Assembly: GCA_028727785.1 (NCBI GenBank)
Contig: JAQYNQ010000073.1
Location: 1 to 55,833, forward strand
Length of the DNA stretch: 55,833 nucleotides
Direction: 5' to 3'
DNA from: Eubacteriaceae bacterium
Lineage (GTDB): Bacteria; Bacillota; Clostridia; Peptostreptococcales; Anaerovoracaceae
Of this stretch, positions 1-10,164 are shown piece after piece (positions within the stretch are counted from its first letter, which is position 1; each line of letters starts with the position of its first letter). The translations under genes and the position numbers were made by a program. The notes below the pieces were generated by a model. That model was given only the letters and a program-made list of their open reading frames with translations, was not told the DNA's origin and searched no databases.

Positions 1-417
1 ATCTACAAGATCATATTTCATGCACTGCATCAGAATGTTTGCAAAAATCTGCTCAAACAAATCCGTTCCTTCGAATCTTCTCTTGTAGTTCTTTCCAAAA
101 GTACTGAAATGAGGAACCGGGTCAAAGAAATCCAAACCCAGGAACCATCTGTAAGCTACATTGACTTCTATGTCCTTTATTGTCTGGCGCATACTTTTAA
201 TGCCGAACATATACTGTATGATTGGTATCTTGATTAGCATAACCGGATCTACACTTGGTCTGCCATTGTCGGAAGAATACTTTTCTTCGACTAAGTCGTA
301 TATGAATGAGAAATCCACTGTACTGTCTATTTTACGAAGAATATGATCTTCGGGTACCAGTTGATCTAGAGAAACAATCTGCATCTGACCTTTATTGCTT
401 GTATTTTTAGTTATCAT
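1..417 (-). CDS. IS1182-type transposase, N-terminal part (runs off window)
   Basis: Reading from an ATG at 417 gives 139 uninterrupted codons up to the window edge, so only the N-terminal part is present. The product contains LVPEDHILRKID, GRPSVDPVMLIK, IKSMRQTI and FDPVPHFSTFGKNY, which are hallmarks of the N-terminal DUF772 region of IS1182/IS5-like transposases. The DDE catalytic domain would lie beyond position 1 and cannot be judged. An AGAGGTG ribosome binding site lies just upstream. There is no frameshift in the visible part, so the element may be intact. Confidence 0.88.
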   Translation of the reverse strand, partial: MITKNTSNKGQMQIVSLDQLVPEDHILRKIDSTVDFSFIYDLVEEKYSSDNGRPSVDPVMLIKIPIIQYMFGIKSMRQTIKDIEVNVAYRWFLGLDFFDPVPHFSTFGKNYKRRFEGTDLFEQIFANILMQCMKYDLVD

Positions 418-440
418 AGCGCACCTCTTTTCTTAGGTAA

Positions 441-469
441 ATTATACCATAGAACCATTGAAAATTCAA
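441..469 (-). promoter_or_regulatory. Sigma-A promoter of the transposase gene
   Basis: On the minus strand TTGAAT is followed after exactly 17 bases by a perfect TATAAT, ending 24 bases before the ATG at 417. The -35 box lies in a perfect 12-bp palindrome (TTGAAAATTCAA, 458-469). Confidence 0.7.
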
Positions 470-578
470 CGATTTAAGACATTCTATAAAGCTAAAAATG
501 CACTGATTTTGCATCGTGAAAATGTCAAAAACAAGATAAAGCCCACACTTTTACATGTGGACTTTGTCTACAGTCTGA

Positions 579-600
579 TGACCTCACAAATGTAAGGTCA
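579..600 (-). terminator. Possible terminator hairpin after yebC
   Basis: A 9-bp stem with an ATTT loop (TGACCTTAC pairing with GTGAGGTCA) starts 19 bases past the yebC stop codon on the minus strand. No clear U-run follows, so it may be weak or part of the IS end. Confidence 0.4.
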
Positions 601-618
601 TTAATTTTATATAATTTA

Positions 619-1347
619 TTATTCTTCGTAAAGGTCGATTCCACAGTTAGTCTGTACTTTCTGCACGTCATCATTATCTTCAAGAATGTCAATCATTTTT
701 CTTAATTTTGCAATATCATGTTCATCTGATGGAGCACTTTCCATTGATGGTACAAACTCAATATCTGATTCGATGAATTCATAACCTGCGTCTTTAAGAG
801 CCTGATATACATCAGTATATACATTTGGTTCTGTGTATACAGTAAAGCTGTCTTCTTCAGCAATCATATCGTCTGCACCGGCTTCAAGTGCTGCTTCCAT
901 TAGTTCATCTTCATCGATCTCATCTGTCTTTTCAATAATAAGAACACCCTTTCTTGAAAACATGTATGATACACATCCCGGAGTTCCCAGATTTCCACCG
1001 TGCTTATCAAATGTAGATCTTACAAATGAAGTTGTTCTGTTAGTATTATCTGTAAGACAGTTAACGATAACAGCAACTCCACCTGCACCATATCCTTCAA
1101 AAGATAATTCTTCATATGAAGCTCCGCCCAGTTCGCCTGTACCCTTCTTAATAGCCCTCTGGATATTATCGTTAGGCATACTGATTCCTTTTGCCTTTTC
1201 AATTGCTACTCTAAGACCGGCATTATATTCAGGATCTCCACCGTCTTTTGCTGCAACTGTAATTGCTTTTGCATACTTTGTAAATAATGCAGCTCTTTTA
1301 GAGTCCTGTGCTGCCTTTCTTCCTGCTATTGTACCGTGTCTACCCAT
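619..1347 (-). CDS. yebC: YebC/PmpR family (TACO1-like) protein
   Basis: This 242-residue protein has the normal length of the YebC/PmpR/TACO1 family. The N-terminus GRHGTIAGRKAAQDSKRA is the family signature, followed by FEGYGAGGVAVIV and KHGGNLGTPGCVSYMF further in. Members have been described as DNA-binding regulators and, more recently, as ribosome-associated factors that help translation through difficult stretches such as polyproline. The paralogue type cannot be decided here. The start is fixed by GGAGGTGTCTCC ahead of the ATG. It stands alone behind its own promoter, which lies in the end of the upstream activase gene. Confidence 0.95.
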   Translation of the reverse strand: MGRHGTIAGRKAAQDSKRAALFTKYAKAITVAAKDGGDPEYNAGLRVAIEKAKGISMPNDNIQRAIKKGTGELGGASYEELSFEGYGAGGVAVIVNCLTDNTNRTTSFVRSTFDKHGGNLGTPGCVSYMFSRKGVLIIEKTDEIDEDELMEAALEAGADDMIAEEDSFTVYTEPNVYTDVYQALKDAGYEFIESDIEFVPSMESAPSDEHDIAKLRKMIDILEDNDDVQKVQTNCGIDLYEE

Positions 1348-1397
1348 GGAGACACCTCCTTATCTTAAAATTTTTTTAACAGTTTTTTAACTGAATT

Positions 1398-1426
1398 ATT
1401 ATACTATATCATTTTCTATTTTTCAA
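1398..1426 (-). promoter_or_regulatory. Sigma-A promoter of yebC
   Basis: TTGAAA, 17 bases, TATAAT on the minus strand. The -35 box lies in the last codons of the preceding activase gene, so yebC can be expressed separately from it. A small CAGTT/AACTG hairpin lies just downstream in the leader. Confidence 0.7.
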
Positions 1427-4400
1427 GCATGTTCTTATGAGCTGTTGCCATCATCAGTTTAATTCTGTTTAACTGGTTAACATCGCTTGCACCGGGGTCA
1501 TAGTCGATGGCTGCAATGTTAGCCATAGGATTAAGCTTTCTGATTGCTTTCATCATACCTTTTCCTGTAACATGATTAGGCAGACATGCAAATGGCTGAA
1601 GACAAACGATATTTTCCACGCCATTATGTACAAGCTCTATCATTTCTCCTGTAAGCAGCCATCCCTCACCACACTGGTTACCCACTGAAGTGATAGTTTC
1701 AGCAGCTTTTGCAGTTTCCTCAATGTATGCAGGTTCTGTGAAATTTTTACTTTCACGCAGAGCTTTTCTCATTGGCTTACGCAGCCATTCAATGGCTTTG
1801 ATAGCTAAATCATTGATTTTCATGTCTTTGTATGAGCCGGACAAGTTTTCATAATTGAATCTCTTATTGAACATGCCATAAAGGAAGAAGTCGATTAAAT
1901 CAAGAACAACTGCCTCTCCACCTTCACTTTCGATAATTCCAACTATATCGTTATTAGCGTTAGGGTGATACTTAACAAGTATCTCTCCGACAACACCAAC
2001 CTTAGGTTTTTTCACACCGGTTCTTTCAACTTTATCAAAGGCATCTACCAGTTCTTTTACAAGAGCTGCAAATTTTCTTCTGTTAAAGTGAATTGTATTT
2101 TCTACAATTCTATCATGATATTCATCAAGAATAGCTTGACATGTTCCCGGAACTTTCTCATAAGGTCTGGTTGCATATAGGATTCTCATAATAAGATCTC
2201 CATACAGAGCTCCAATAACCAGTTTGATTCCCATCTTCGGAGTTATCTTAAATCCCGGATTCTTTTCCAGACCAACTATGTTGAAGGAAATTACAGGAAC
2301 CTGTTCCATATCGAGATCTTTTAGGGCCTTTCTAAGCAATGCGACATAGTTACTTGCTCGACATCCTCCACCTGTCTGAGACATAAACACAGCAGTTTTG
2401 TTTAAGTCGTATTCTCCTGATTTCAATGCAGAAATAATCTGACCTAATGTAACAATTGTAGGATAGCATGCGTCATTGTTTATATAACGAAGTCCCTCTT
2501 CCACGGAATTCTTGTCTACAGGAGGAAGAAGTACCGCATTATATCCACATGATCTCATAGCAGGTTCCAGATATGTAAAATGTACCGGTGACATCTGAGG
2601 AACAAGGATAGTATATCCTGCATCTCTCATGTCTTCCGTAAACATTTTTCTCTCATAAGGCTTATGATTTGGCGTAGGCTTTACTCCATTTTTTTCACGC
2701 TCTTCCATCGCCGCCTTTAATGACCTGATTCTGATTCTTGCAGCTCCGAGATTTGCACCTTCATCTATCTTAAGAACAGTATACAGCTTATTATTTGCAT
2801 TACATATTTCTTCCACCTGATCAGTAGTTACCGCATCCAGTCCGCAGCCGAAAGAGTTGAGCTGAATTAGCTCAACATCATCTCTGTCTCCTGCAAAAGA
2901 TGCAGCTTTATACAGTCTTGAATGGTAAGTCCACTGGTCAAGGACTCTAAGAGGTCTTTCCAGCCTTCCATGATGCTGGATAGAATCTTCTGACAAAACG
3001 ACCAGATCAAATGAATTAATCATTTTATCTATACCATGATTGATTTCCGGATCTACATGATATGGTCTGCCTGAAAGTACAATGCATTTTTTATTATGCT
3101 TCTGTGCGAAACGAAGAGCATTTTCTCCCTGCTTTCGCACGTCATTTTTATATTTTTTCTGTTCTTTACGAGCTTTGGAAACAGCCTCAATGATTTCGTC
3201 CTTAGAAATGTGCATTGGAGCAAATTCTTTTGTCAGCATTTCTGCAAGTCGAAGGTCATTGTCATAAGGAAGGAATGGATGAGAAAATCTTACATCATTT
3301 TCCTCAAATACATCATCCATGTTATTTGCAATAACTTCCGGATATGTTGCTACAACAGGGCAATTGTAATGATTTGGAGCATTAACATCCTCTTTTCTTT
3401 CGAAATTCAGGCATGGATAGAATATCCATTTCACTCCATTTTCCACTAAAGACTTAATATGTCCGTGAACAAGTTTTGCCGGATAGCATGCAGTATCTGA
3501 AGAGATTGTGTCCATCCCCTTCTCATACATCAGCTTGCTTGACGGTGGAGAAAGCTCAACTCTGAACTTCAATGATGTAAATAAAGTAAACCAGAACGGA
3601 TAATCCTCATACATGTTGAGAACACGCGGAATTCCAACAGTGCCTCTTACTGCATCAAATTCAGATAATGGCTTATATCCAAACAGTCTCTTAAATTTAT
3701 ACTCATAAAGGTTTGGCAGCTTGTTCTCGTGATCAGCTCCACCTGCACCTTTTTCACAACGGTTACCTGTAATAAATCTTGAACCGTCAGCAAATCTGTT
3801 AATTGTCAGTATACATCTGTTTTCACAACCCTTACATCTTCCGTTTGAATGCTGAACGGAGAAATCATCAAGCTGCTCTCTTGTAAGAATTGAACTTTCA
3901 GAATCATCAATATAATTGTCTTTTGCTATCAGAGCACATCCATAAGCCCCCATCAGTCCTGCAATGTCCGGACGAACTACTTCTCGTCCGATAACTTTTT
4001 CCATACTTCGAAGGACAGCATTATTCATGAATGTTCCACCCTGAACAACAATCTTTTCCCCTGCTTCTTCCGGATTTCTGAGCTTAATTACTTTATATAA
4101 AGCATTTTTAATAACTGAGTATGACAATCCTGCAGAGATATCTCCGATTGTGGCACCTTCTTTCTGTGCCTGTTTAACCTTGGAGTTCATAAATACTGTA
4201 CATCTTGTTCCAAGGTCTACAGGATTTTCAGAAAACAGTGCTTCCTGAGCAAAGGCATTAGTATCAAGATTAACTGATTTTGCGTATGTTTCAAGGAAAG
4301 ATCCACAGCCCGATGAACATGCTTCATTAAGCATGATGTTATAGATTGCGTTGTCCTTTATTTTCATGCACTTCATATCCTGTCCGCCAATGTCAAGGAT

Positions 4401-5639
4401 GAAGTCAACTCCGGGCAGGAAATTTTCAGCTCCTTTATAATGAGCCATCGTTTCTATCTCACCCATATCGGCCTTGAAGGCTGTCTGAATCAGACCTTCA
4501 CCATAGCCGGTTACACATGTATTTCCAATATATGCATCCTTTGGAAGAAGACTGTAAAGTTCCTTTAACATTGCCTTTACAGCTTCCAGAGGATTGCCTT
4601 CGTTTCCTTTATAAAATGAATAAAGCAGGTTCTTATCACTGTCAATAAGCGTAGCCTTTGTAGTTGTCGAACCGGCATCTATGCCAAGGAACGTCGCTCC
4701 CTTTGCTTTTGAAATATCTCTTCTCTTTACTCGGTTACGATTATGTCTTGCCATAAAGGCATCGAACTCATGCTTATCCTTAAATAGAGGTTCTATATAC
4801 TTTGTATCTGATAGCTGCCCCTGATCAGCATTTCTCATACGCTCACAAATAGCCTTAAGTGACTGTTTGCCTTTATTATCAGCAAGCATTGCAGCACCTA
4901 TGGCAACAAAGAATTTTGAATCTTCAGGAAAAATCACATCCTCCGCAGGAAGGTCAAGGGTTTCAATAAAGCGCTTGCGAAGTTCAGAAAGGAATGTGAG
5001 CGGACCTCCCAGAAATGCCACTTTGCCTTTTATTGTATGACCACATGCAAGTCCGCTGATTGTCTGATTTACCACGGCCTGGAAAATAGAAGCTGCTAAA
5101 TCTTCGATTGCAGCTCCTTCATTAATAAGTGGCTGAATATCAGTTTTAGCAAATACTCCACAACGTGCAGCAATTGGATATATCATTTTTACATTTTTAG
5201 CAGCTTCGTTAAGTCCACCGGCATCAGTGTTAAGCAATACTGCCATCTGGTCAATAAATGCACCTGTACCGCCTGCACAGGTACCGTTCATTCTCTGTTC
5301 TATAGTAGACCCATAGAAAGTAATTTTAGCATCTTCACCACCCAATTCGATGGCAACATCTGTTTCCGGAATCAGAGTCTCAACAGCCTTGCTGCAGGCA
5401 ATAACTTCCTGTTCAAAGTGAATGCCAAGCAGATTTGCAAGTGATAATCCACCGGATCCTGTAATAACGGTCTGAATACTCATATCTCCGTACCGTTCAT
5501 ACATTTCTTCTATGAGTTCTTCAACCTTTTCAAAGACATTTGACATGTGTCTTTCATATTTTGAATATACAACCATGCCTTCATCGTTAAGTAGAACAAG
5601 TTTAACGGTTGTTGAACCTATGTCAATTCCTAATTTCAT
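1416..5639 (-). CDS. Giant 2-hydroxyacyl-CoA dehydratase activase (BadF/HgdC family, DUF2229 fusion)
   Basis: The 1407-residue protein has two ASKHA ATPase modules of the BadF/BcrA/HgdC type. The first starts [10 protein letters not shown] at residue 4 and has Cys121 ([10 protein letters not shown]) and Cys160 ([11 protein letters not shown]), matching the two cysteines that hold the dimer-bridging 4Fe-4S cluster in HgdC. The second starts [12 protein letters not shown] near 317 and has matching [11 protein letters not shown] and [11 protein letters not shown] cysteines. The rest is DUF2229 plus an HgdB-like C-terminal region. Such proteins are thought to pass an ATP-activated electron to a dehydratase-type partner, but the substrate of the giant form is not established. 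The length is typical of the Clostridia fusion. No dehydratase subunits lie nearby. AGAGGT precedes the ATG. Confidence 0.9.
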   Translation of the reverse strand: MKLGIDIGSTTVKLVLLNDEGMVVYSKYERHMSNVFEKVEELIEEMYERYGDMSIQTVITGSGGLSLANLLGIHFEQEVIACSKAVETLIPETDVAIELGGEDAKITFYGSTIEQRMNGTCAGGTGAFIDQMAVLLNTDAGGLNEAAKNVKMIYPIAARCGVFAKTDIQPLINEGAAIEDLAASIFQAVVNQTISGLACGHTIKGKVAFLGGPLTFLSELRKRFIETLDLPAEDVIFPEDSKFFVAIGAAMLADNKGKQSLKAICERMRNADQGQLSDTKYIEPLFKDKHEFDAFMARHNRNRVKRRDISKAKGATFLGIDAGSTTTKATLIDSDKNLLYSFYKGNEGNPLEAVKAMLKELYSLLPKDAYIGNTCVTGYGEGLIQTAFKADMGEIETMAHYKGAENFLPGVDFILDIGGQDMKCMKIKDNAIYNIMLNEACSSGCGSFLETYAKSVNLDTNAFAQEALFSENPVDLGTRCTVFMNSKVKQAQKEGATIGDISAGLSYSVIKNALYKVIKLRNPEEAGEKIVVQGGTFMNNAVLRSMEKVIGREVVRPDIAGLMGAYGCALIAKDNYIDDSESSILTREQLDDFSVQHSNGRCKGCENRCILTINRFADGSRFITGNRCEKGAGGADHENKLPNLYEYKFKRLFGYKPLSEFDAVRGTVGIPRVLNMYEDYPFWFTLFTSLKFRVELSPPSSKLMYEKGMDTISSDTACYPAKLVHGHIKSLVENGVKWIFYPCLNFERKEDVNAPNHYNCPVVATYPEVIANNMDDVFEENDVRFSHPFLPYDNDLRLAEMLTKEFAPMHISKDEIIEAVSKARKEQKKYKNDVRKQGENALRFAQKHNKKCIVLSGRPYHVDPEINHGIDKMINSFDLVVLSEDSIQHHGRLERPLRVLDQWTYHSRLYKAASFAGDRDDVELIQLNSFGCGLDAVTTDQVEEICNANNKLYTVLKIDEGANLGAARIRIRSLKAAMEEREKNGVKPTPNHKPYERKMFTEDMRDAGYTILVPQMSPVHFTYLEPAMRSCGYNAVLLPPVDKNSVEEGLRYINNDACYPTIVTLGQIISALKSGEYDLNKTAVFMSQTGGGCRASNYVALLRKALKDLDMEQVPVISFNIVGLEKNPGFKITPKMGIKLVIGALYGDLIMRILYATRPYEKVPGTCQAILDEYHDRIVENTIHFNRRKFAALVKELVDAFDKVERTGVKKPKVGVVGEILVKYHPNANNDIVGIIESEGGEAVVLDLIDFFLYGMFNKRFNYENLSGSYKDMKINDLAIKAIEWLRKPMRKALRESKNFTEPAYIEETAKAAETITSVGNQCGEGWLLTGEMIELVHNGVENIVCLQPFACLPNHVTGKGMMKAIRKLNPMANIAAIDYDPGASDVNQLNRIKLMMATAHKNMLEK

Positions 5640-5665
5640 CTCATTACCTCTAAATACAAAATACC

Positions 5666-7021
5666 TTACAGATTCTTTATTTCTTTCTTATAAACGAATA
5701 CCAACATAACTGCTGAATATAACAATCCTATTATTTCTGCCAGCGGAAATGCTGCCCATGACACGGTAATACCAAATGCATGATATAGAACATATGCAAT
5801 AGGAAGAATTCCAATAAGCTGTCTTAGGAAAGAACCAATCAGACTAAGTACACCATGCCCTGTTGCCTGGAAAAGATTAGATGTTGTAATGCCAAAAGCA
5901 GCAGGGATAAAGCATAAACTGATAAGTCTAAGTGCAGGAATGCCTACTTCAAGCATTTCTTTATCTGCACTGAACATTTTAAGTAGAATATCAGGACATA
6001 CCTGGAACAGTAAAAAACCTATTATCATAATTGCAATTGCCGCAGACAGTCCATATTTATAAGTTGTAGTCAGTCTCTTCTTATTTCTTGCACCAAAGTT
6101 AAATCCCATTATGGGCATAGCACCTGACATTAACCCGAATACAGGCATAAAAATAAATGACTGCAGTTTGAAATATACTCCCAGGACAGCAACAGCCGCA
6201 GCAGAAGCAGCAAGGATTGCATTATATCCAAACAGCATTACTGAACCTATTGACTGCATTATTATTGAAGGAAGGCCTACAGCATAAATATCTTTCAGAA
6301 TACTCCAGTCAAGCTTATCTTTAATGCTGATTACCACATCGTGATCCTTGCATATAATAAGATACAGTGCTACACACATTCCTGCGGCCTGACCTATTAC
6401 AGTAGCAATTGCAGCACCTGCAACTTCTAATCTAGGCAATCCAAATAGTCCAAAGATAAGAATAGGATCCAGAATCAGATTGACAATAGCCCCTGTCATA
6501 CTGACAAGCATTGGTCCAATCATATTTCCGGTAGCCTGAAGTACCTTTTCCAGCTGCATGGAAATCATAACAAACAGACTTCCAATTGTAACAATCTGCA
6601 GATATGATACTCCATATTCATATATTGCGGCATCTTTTGTATAGGCAGCTGCAAAAGGCTTTGCTACAAATATACCCACAAAAAGAAAAACTAAAAAATT
6701 AAAAGCAGCAATTTTAATCGAATGACTTGCTGCTTTATTTGCTTCCTCGAATCTTTTAGCGCCAAGTCTTCTGGCAATCAGTGAATTAACGCCTATACCA
6801 CTGCCTACACCTAAAGACACCATCAGCATCTGCAGTGGAGCAACAATAGAAACAGCTGTAAGTGCTTTAGAATTCACCATTGAAACGAATACACTATCAA
6901 CTACATTATATAATGCAAGAATGGTCATGGACAACATTGCCGGCCATGCCATGGAAAAAAGGAGTTTTCCAACAGGAGCAACTCCCATTTTATTCTCTGT
7001 AATATTATTGTTTTCCTCCAT
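5666..7021 (-). CDS. MATE family efflux transporter
   Basis: A 451-residue integral membrane protein with about twelve hydrophobic segments arranged as two six-helix halves. [36 protein letters not shown] and the internal repeat ([25 protein letters not shown]) are typical of the bacterial MATE branch related to NorM/DinF-like exporters. These exchange Na+ or H+ for cationic drugs or metabolites. The substrate cannot be predicted. GGGAGGA lies 9 bases before the ATG. It sits 26 bases upstream of the activase gene in the same direction, so the two may be co-transcribed, and just downstream of rnpB. Confidence 0.92.
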   Translation of the reverse strand: MEENNNITENKMGVAPVGKLLFSMAWPAMLSMTILALYNVVDSVFVSMVNSKALTAVSIVAPLQMLMVSLGVGSGIGVNSLIARRLGAKRFEEANKAASHSIKIAAFNFLVFLFVGIFVAKPFAAAYTKDAAIYEYGVSYLQIVTIGSLFVMISMQLEKVLQATGNMIGPMLVSMTGAIVNLILDPILIFGLFGLPRLEVAGAAIATVIGQAAGMCVALYLIICKDHDVVISIKDKLDWSILKDIYAVGLPSIIMQSIGSVMLFGYNAILAASAAAVAVLGVYFKLQSFIFMPVFGLMSGAMPIMGFNFGARNKKRLTTTYKYGLSAAIAIMIIGFLLFQVCPDILLKMFSADKEMLEVGIPALRLISLCFIPAAFGITTSNLFQATGHGVLSLIGSFLRQLIGILPIAYVLYHAFGITVSWAAFPLAEIIGLLYSAVMLVFVYKKEIKNL

Positions 7022-7067
7022 GAGTTATTCTCCTCCCTTCCTGAATAAAAAAACAAGTTACTGCAAA

Positions 7068-7423
7068 AGATGTGGGCAAACCTATAAGCCGGGTTCTGTA
7101 TTAGACAATCATCTATCTAAGGCGTAACATTACTGCACGCTCATGCGGTCTACCAACCAGGGCGGTGACGGGCAGCCACCTTGTATGCCCAATTTTGACC
7201 TTGCTCCGGATGGGGTTTACACGGCCGTCATGTCTCCATGACGCCGGTGAGCTCTTACCTCACCATTTCAACCTTACCACGGCATTACCCGTTTCGGCGG
7301 AATGTTTCTGTTGCACTTTCCCTATAGTTACCTACGCCGGACGTTATCCGGCATCCTCGCCCTATGGAGCCCGGACTTTCCTCATATTGAAACAATACGC
7401 GATTGTCTGGTCTACCCACAACC
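7068..7423 (-). ncRNA. rnpB: RNase P RNA, bacterial class A-like
   Basis: The minus strand carries the 5' core GAGGAAAGTCCGGGCTCC and the universal 3' segment GAACCCGGCTTATAGG, which are diagnostic of RNase P RNA. The closing helix P1 can be seen: TGTGGG at 7415-7420 pairs with CCCACA at 7071-7076. The RNA is about 355 nt. It processes the 5' ends of pre-tRNAs with the RnpA protein, which is not in this window. The 5' end is placed from the promoter spacing. A T7 run at about 7046-7052 lies just downstream. Open frames inside it are spurious. Confidence 0.95.
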
Positions 7424-7428
7424 AATTA

Positions 7429-7457
7429 ATTTTATCATACAAACGGATTGATGTCTA
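7429..7457 (-). promoter_or_regulatory. Promoter of rnpB
   Basis: TAGACA, 17 bases, TAAAAT on the minus strand, each box one mismatch from consensus. The predicted start, near 7422, falls exactly at the start of helix P1. The -35 box lies inside the last codons of the nif3 gene. Confidence 0.65.
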
Positions 7458-8211
7458 CTAACGATTCTATAATTTCTGTATCATAGTCCTTAAATTTGTA
7501 ACGAAGAATATCAGCCATGTTTTCAACAAAAATCTTTTCACTTCCAAAATGTCCTGCATCAAGAACACATATTTCCTTCTCCATAGCATACATGGCATCA
7601 TGATATTTTACATCGCCTGTAATGAATAAATCGCACCCTTCATTTACGGCATCTCGGATAAACTCGCCACCACTGCCGCTGCACCATCCTATACAATTAA
7701 TGCTCTTTCTCATATCACCGACAGTATTGAAAAAGCGCTCCTCAACCTGAAATCCCAGCGACACCTGATGGATAAGTTCACCAAAAGTTGTTTCAAATGG
7801 TGTTTCACCTTTTCTGCAAAAGCCGTTGTCATAATCAAAAGCTCTGATATTTTCCAAATCCAGAAGCTGACCGATATAGTCATTGTTTCCTCCGTCCATT
7901 TTATCAAAACTTGTATGGCAGGAATATACAGAAATGTCATTCTTAATGAGCTTTGATATAAATCCGCCGGTCACATCAGAGGCATCAATAGTCTTTATAC
8001 CGCCAAAAATCAACGGATGATGAGTAACTATCAAATCAGCACCACATTCAATTGCCTCATGAATAACCTTGGATGTCACTTCAAGGGCTACCAGAACTTT
8101 TTTTACATGCTCTATATCACTGTTAATTTGAAAACCGCAGTTATCCCATGGCTCCGCAAGAGCATTGGGACAAAAAGATTCCATTATTTGCGTAAACTCT
8201 TTCTTTGTCAT
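7435..8211 (-). CDS. Nif3-like dinuclear metal-centre protein (YqfO family)
   Basis: A 258-residue member of the NIF3/DUF34 family with the metal-binding VTHHPLIFGG motif in the N-terminal half and DAGHFGSEKI near the C-terminus, the conserved His/Glu pair. The family forms hexamers with two metal ions. A GTP cyclohydrolase-like or metal-chaperone role has been discussed, but the function is unsettled. I place the start at the ATG at 8211 because GGAG lies 8 bases before it. The upstream ATG at 8238 has no ribosome binding site. It directly follows trmK, a pairing common in Firmicutes. Confidence 0.9.
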   Translation of the reverse strand: MTKKEFTQIMESFCPNALAEPWDNCGFQINSDIEHVKKVLVALEVTSKVIHEAIECGADLIVTHHPLIFGGIKTIDASDVTGGFISKLIKNDISVYSCHTSFDKMDGGNNDYIGQLLDLENIRAFDYDNGFCRKGETPFETTFGELIHQVSLGFQVEERFFNTVGDMRKSINCIGWCSGSGGEFIRDAVNEGCDLFITGDVKYHDAMYAMEKEICVLDAGHFGSEKIFVENMADILRYKFKDYDTEIIESLVDINPFV

Positions 8212-8244
8212 AACAGTTTCTCCATTTTTCATATGCAATAATTA

Positions 8245-8940
8245 TTAAAGCTGAGATAACAGATATTTTATCTTTTCTACTTTTGCTTTGGAATTTACAG
8301 CCTCCGTCTCCGGATTACGGCTGTTTTTTAATATGTTCTGATATATACTATCCTCAAGCGCAAGCTTAGTTAGAAGATATTCCTCTGTCAAAGGACCCTT
8401 CCATTCAAGAAGTGAGTCCGGATAGTCAAAATCTGCTGTATAATCAGCCTGTCTCTTTACTTCATTTCCTGTGCGAACAGTAATTACTTCACAAATATAT
8501 TTTCCTTCTCTAACAAGGCTTTCCTTCTCTATATCAAAACCGTTTAAGTACAGCCAGTATCTGAGTGCACCTATTTTATTGCGGGGCTGAAATATATATC
8601 TTTTAAACGAGCGGCTCTTCTTAATATTCCAATCCAGAATATCTCTGATAAGAAGGCCTCCCATGCCTGCAATTGCAACAACATCGACTTCTCCGTCTTC
8701 TAAGACGTCTATTCCGTCTCCTAGTCTAAGATCATAAGTTTTACCGGGTCCTGCAAGCTTACAGTTTTCATCTGCCTTCGCCAATGAGCCCTTGCTTATA
8801 TCTGCCATTATAACATGGGGACATTTTCCGGATTCCATAAGATATAATGGCAAAAAACCATGGTCAGTTCCAATATCTGCCATGGTTTCACCTGCAATAA
8901 TCTCATCAGCAATCAGTTGTAATCTATCACTTAAATTCAT
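8245..8940 (-). CDS. trmK: tRNA (adenine(22)-N(1))-methyltransferase
   Basis: A 231-residue SAM-dependent methyltransferase of the TrmK (YqfN) family, which makes m1A22 in tRNA. The SAM-binding motif I is ADIGTDHGFLPLYL near residues 20-33. VVAIAGMGGLLIRDIL and FQPRNK are the family motifs IV to V. The C-terminal part is the charged helical region seen in family members. It lies between rpoD and the Nif3-like gene, the same neighbourhood as in Bacillus and many Clostridia, which supports the assignment. Confidence 0.93.
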   Translation of the reverse strand: MNLSDRLQLIADEIIAGETMADIGTDHGFLPLYLMESGKCPHVIMADISKGSLAKADENCKLAGPGKTYDLRLGDGIDVLEDGEVDVVAIAGMGGLLIRDILDWNIKKSRSFKRYIFQPRNKIGALRYWLYLNGFDIEKESLVREGKYICEVITVRTGNEVKRQADYTADFDYPDSLLEWKGPLTEEYLLTKLALEDSIYQNILKNSRNPETEAVNSKAKVEKIKYLLSQL

Positions 8941-8970
8941 ATAAATTCTCCTGAATTGCTAAAATGTTAT

Positions 8971-10155
8971 TTATTCTAAGTAATCCTTAAGCTTTTTGCT
9001 TCTGCTTGGATGTCTGAGTTTTCTTAAAGCTTTTGCTTCTATCTGTCTGATTCTTTCTCTTGTAACGTCGAATTCTTTACCTACTTCCTCCAGCGTTCTT
9101 GCTCTTCCGTCTTCCAGACCGAATCTGAGTTTTAGAACCTTCTGCTCTCTGTCTGTCAGGGTATCCAGAACTTCTACAAGCTGTTCCTTAAGCATTGAAA
9201 AGGCTGCAGCTTCTGCCGGTGCCGGAACATCGTCATCAGGGATGAAATCACCAAGATGGCTGTCTTCTTCTTCACCGATTGGAGTCTCCAGTGATACAGG
9301 TTCCTGAGCTATTTTCTGGATTTCTCTTACCTTGTCAACAGAAATTCCCATTTCCTTTGCAATTTCTTCAGGAAGAGGTTCTCTTCCATAAGTCTGAAGT
9401 AACTGTCTGGAAACTCTGATTAGTTTATTGATAGTCTCAACCATATGAACAGGAATTCTTATAGTTCTTGCCTGGTCAGCTATAGACCTTGTAATTGCCT
9501 GTCTGATCCACCATGTAGCATATGTGGAGAACTTGTATCCTTTTCTGTAGTCAAACTTGTCAACAGCTTTAATAAGTCCGAGATTACCTTCCTGAATAAG
9601 GTCAAGGAAAAGCATTCCTCTTCCAACGTATCTCTTGGCAATACTTACTACAAGTCTAAGGTTAGCTTCACAAAGCTTCTTCTTTGCTTCTTCGTCACCC
9701 TGTTCCATTCTTTTAGCAAGTTCAATTTCTTCATCGCCTGACAGTAGAGGCACCTTGCCTATCTCCTTCAGATACATTCTTACAGGGTCATCAACAGCAA
9801 CACCCTTTGGCAGTGTAGCTTCAATATCGATTTCTCCTGCTTCATTTACAACGATACCGTCGTCTTCCTTTTCCTTATCGTCATCATCGTCAAGAATAAC
9901 TGCGAAGTCTTCCTCTGTATCTGTTCCAATCTCTATATCGCTGGATAACAGCGTATCATAAATATCGTCAACCACCTGCTTTTCCAGATCTGTTCCATCA
10001 AGAACTTCAGCAATATCTCCGTAAGTAAGAGCGTTCTTCTTTGCTTTAGCTATTGTCATCAGTTTATCTAGAACATCTTTCTTAATCTGCTCTGGAGTCA
10101 TAGCTTCAGCAGCTTTGTCTTTGGATGTTGCGTTGTTCTTTTCTTCTGTGTTCAT
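8971..10155 (-). CDS. rpoD: Primary sigma factor SigA/RpoD
   Basis: A 394-residue sigma-70. Region 1.1 occupies about the first 80 residues, then an acidic stretch ([11 protein letters not shown]), then region 1.2 ([15 protein letters not shown]), region 2 with [20 protein letters not shown] and [14 protein letters not shown], region 3, and region 4 ending in [20 protein letters not shown], the -35-reading helix-turn-helix. All conserved segments are intact. GGGGGAC precedes the ATG. It follows dnaG by 9 bases, so the two are translated from one transcript, as in the classical macromolecular synthesis operon (here without rpsU). Confidence 0.98.
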   Translation of the reverse strand: MNTEEKNNATSKDKAAEAMTPEQIKKDVLDKLMTIAKAKKNALTYGDIAEVLDGTDLEKQVVDDIYDTLLSSDIEIGTDTEEDFAVILDDDDDKEKEDDGIVVNEAGEIDIEATLPKGVAVDDPVRMYLKEIGKVPLLSGDEEIELAKRMEQGDEEAKKKLCEANLRLVVSIAKRYVGRGMLFLDLIQEGNLGLIKAVDKFDYRKGYKFSTYATWWIRQAITRSIADQARTIRIPVHMVETINKLIRVSRQLLQTYGREPLPEEIAKEMGISVDKVREIQKIAQEPVSLETPIGEEEDSHLGDFIPDDDVPAPAEAAAFSMLKEQLVEVLDTLTDREQKVLKLRFGLEDGRARTLEEVGKEFDVTRERIRQIEAKALRKLRHPSRSKKLKDYLE

Positions 10156-10164
10156 ATTGTCCCC

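Larger units (their letters stand above)
1..560 (-). mobile_element. Partial insertion sequence, IS1182-like; right boundary approximate
   Basis: The transposase gene and its promoter mark an insertion sequence entering from the left edge. The right boundary is not certain. A hairpin at about 536-560 (aaagcccaca pairing imperfectly with tgtggacttt) could be the terminal inverted-repeat region of the element or a terminator. The other end lies outside the window, so neither inverted repeats nor a target duplication can be matched. Confidence 0.5.

Noticed and set aside
833..1390. 185-codon plus-strand frame opposite yebC
   Set aside because: Antisense shadow of yebC with a Ser/Pro-rich product and no ribosome binding site.
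7165..7461. 98-codon frame within rnpB
   Set aside because: Lies inside the RNase P RNA, which is recognised by its conserved core.
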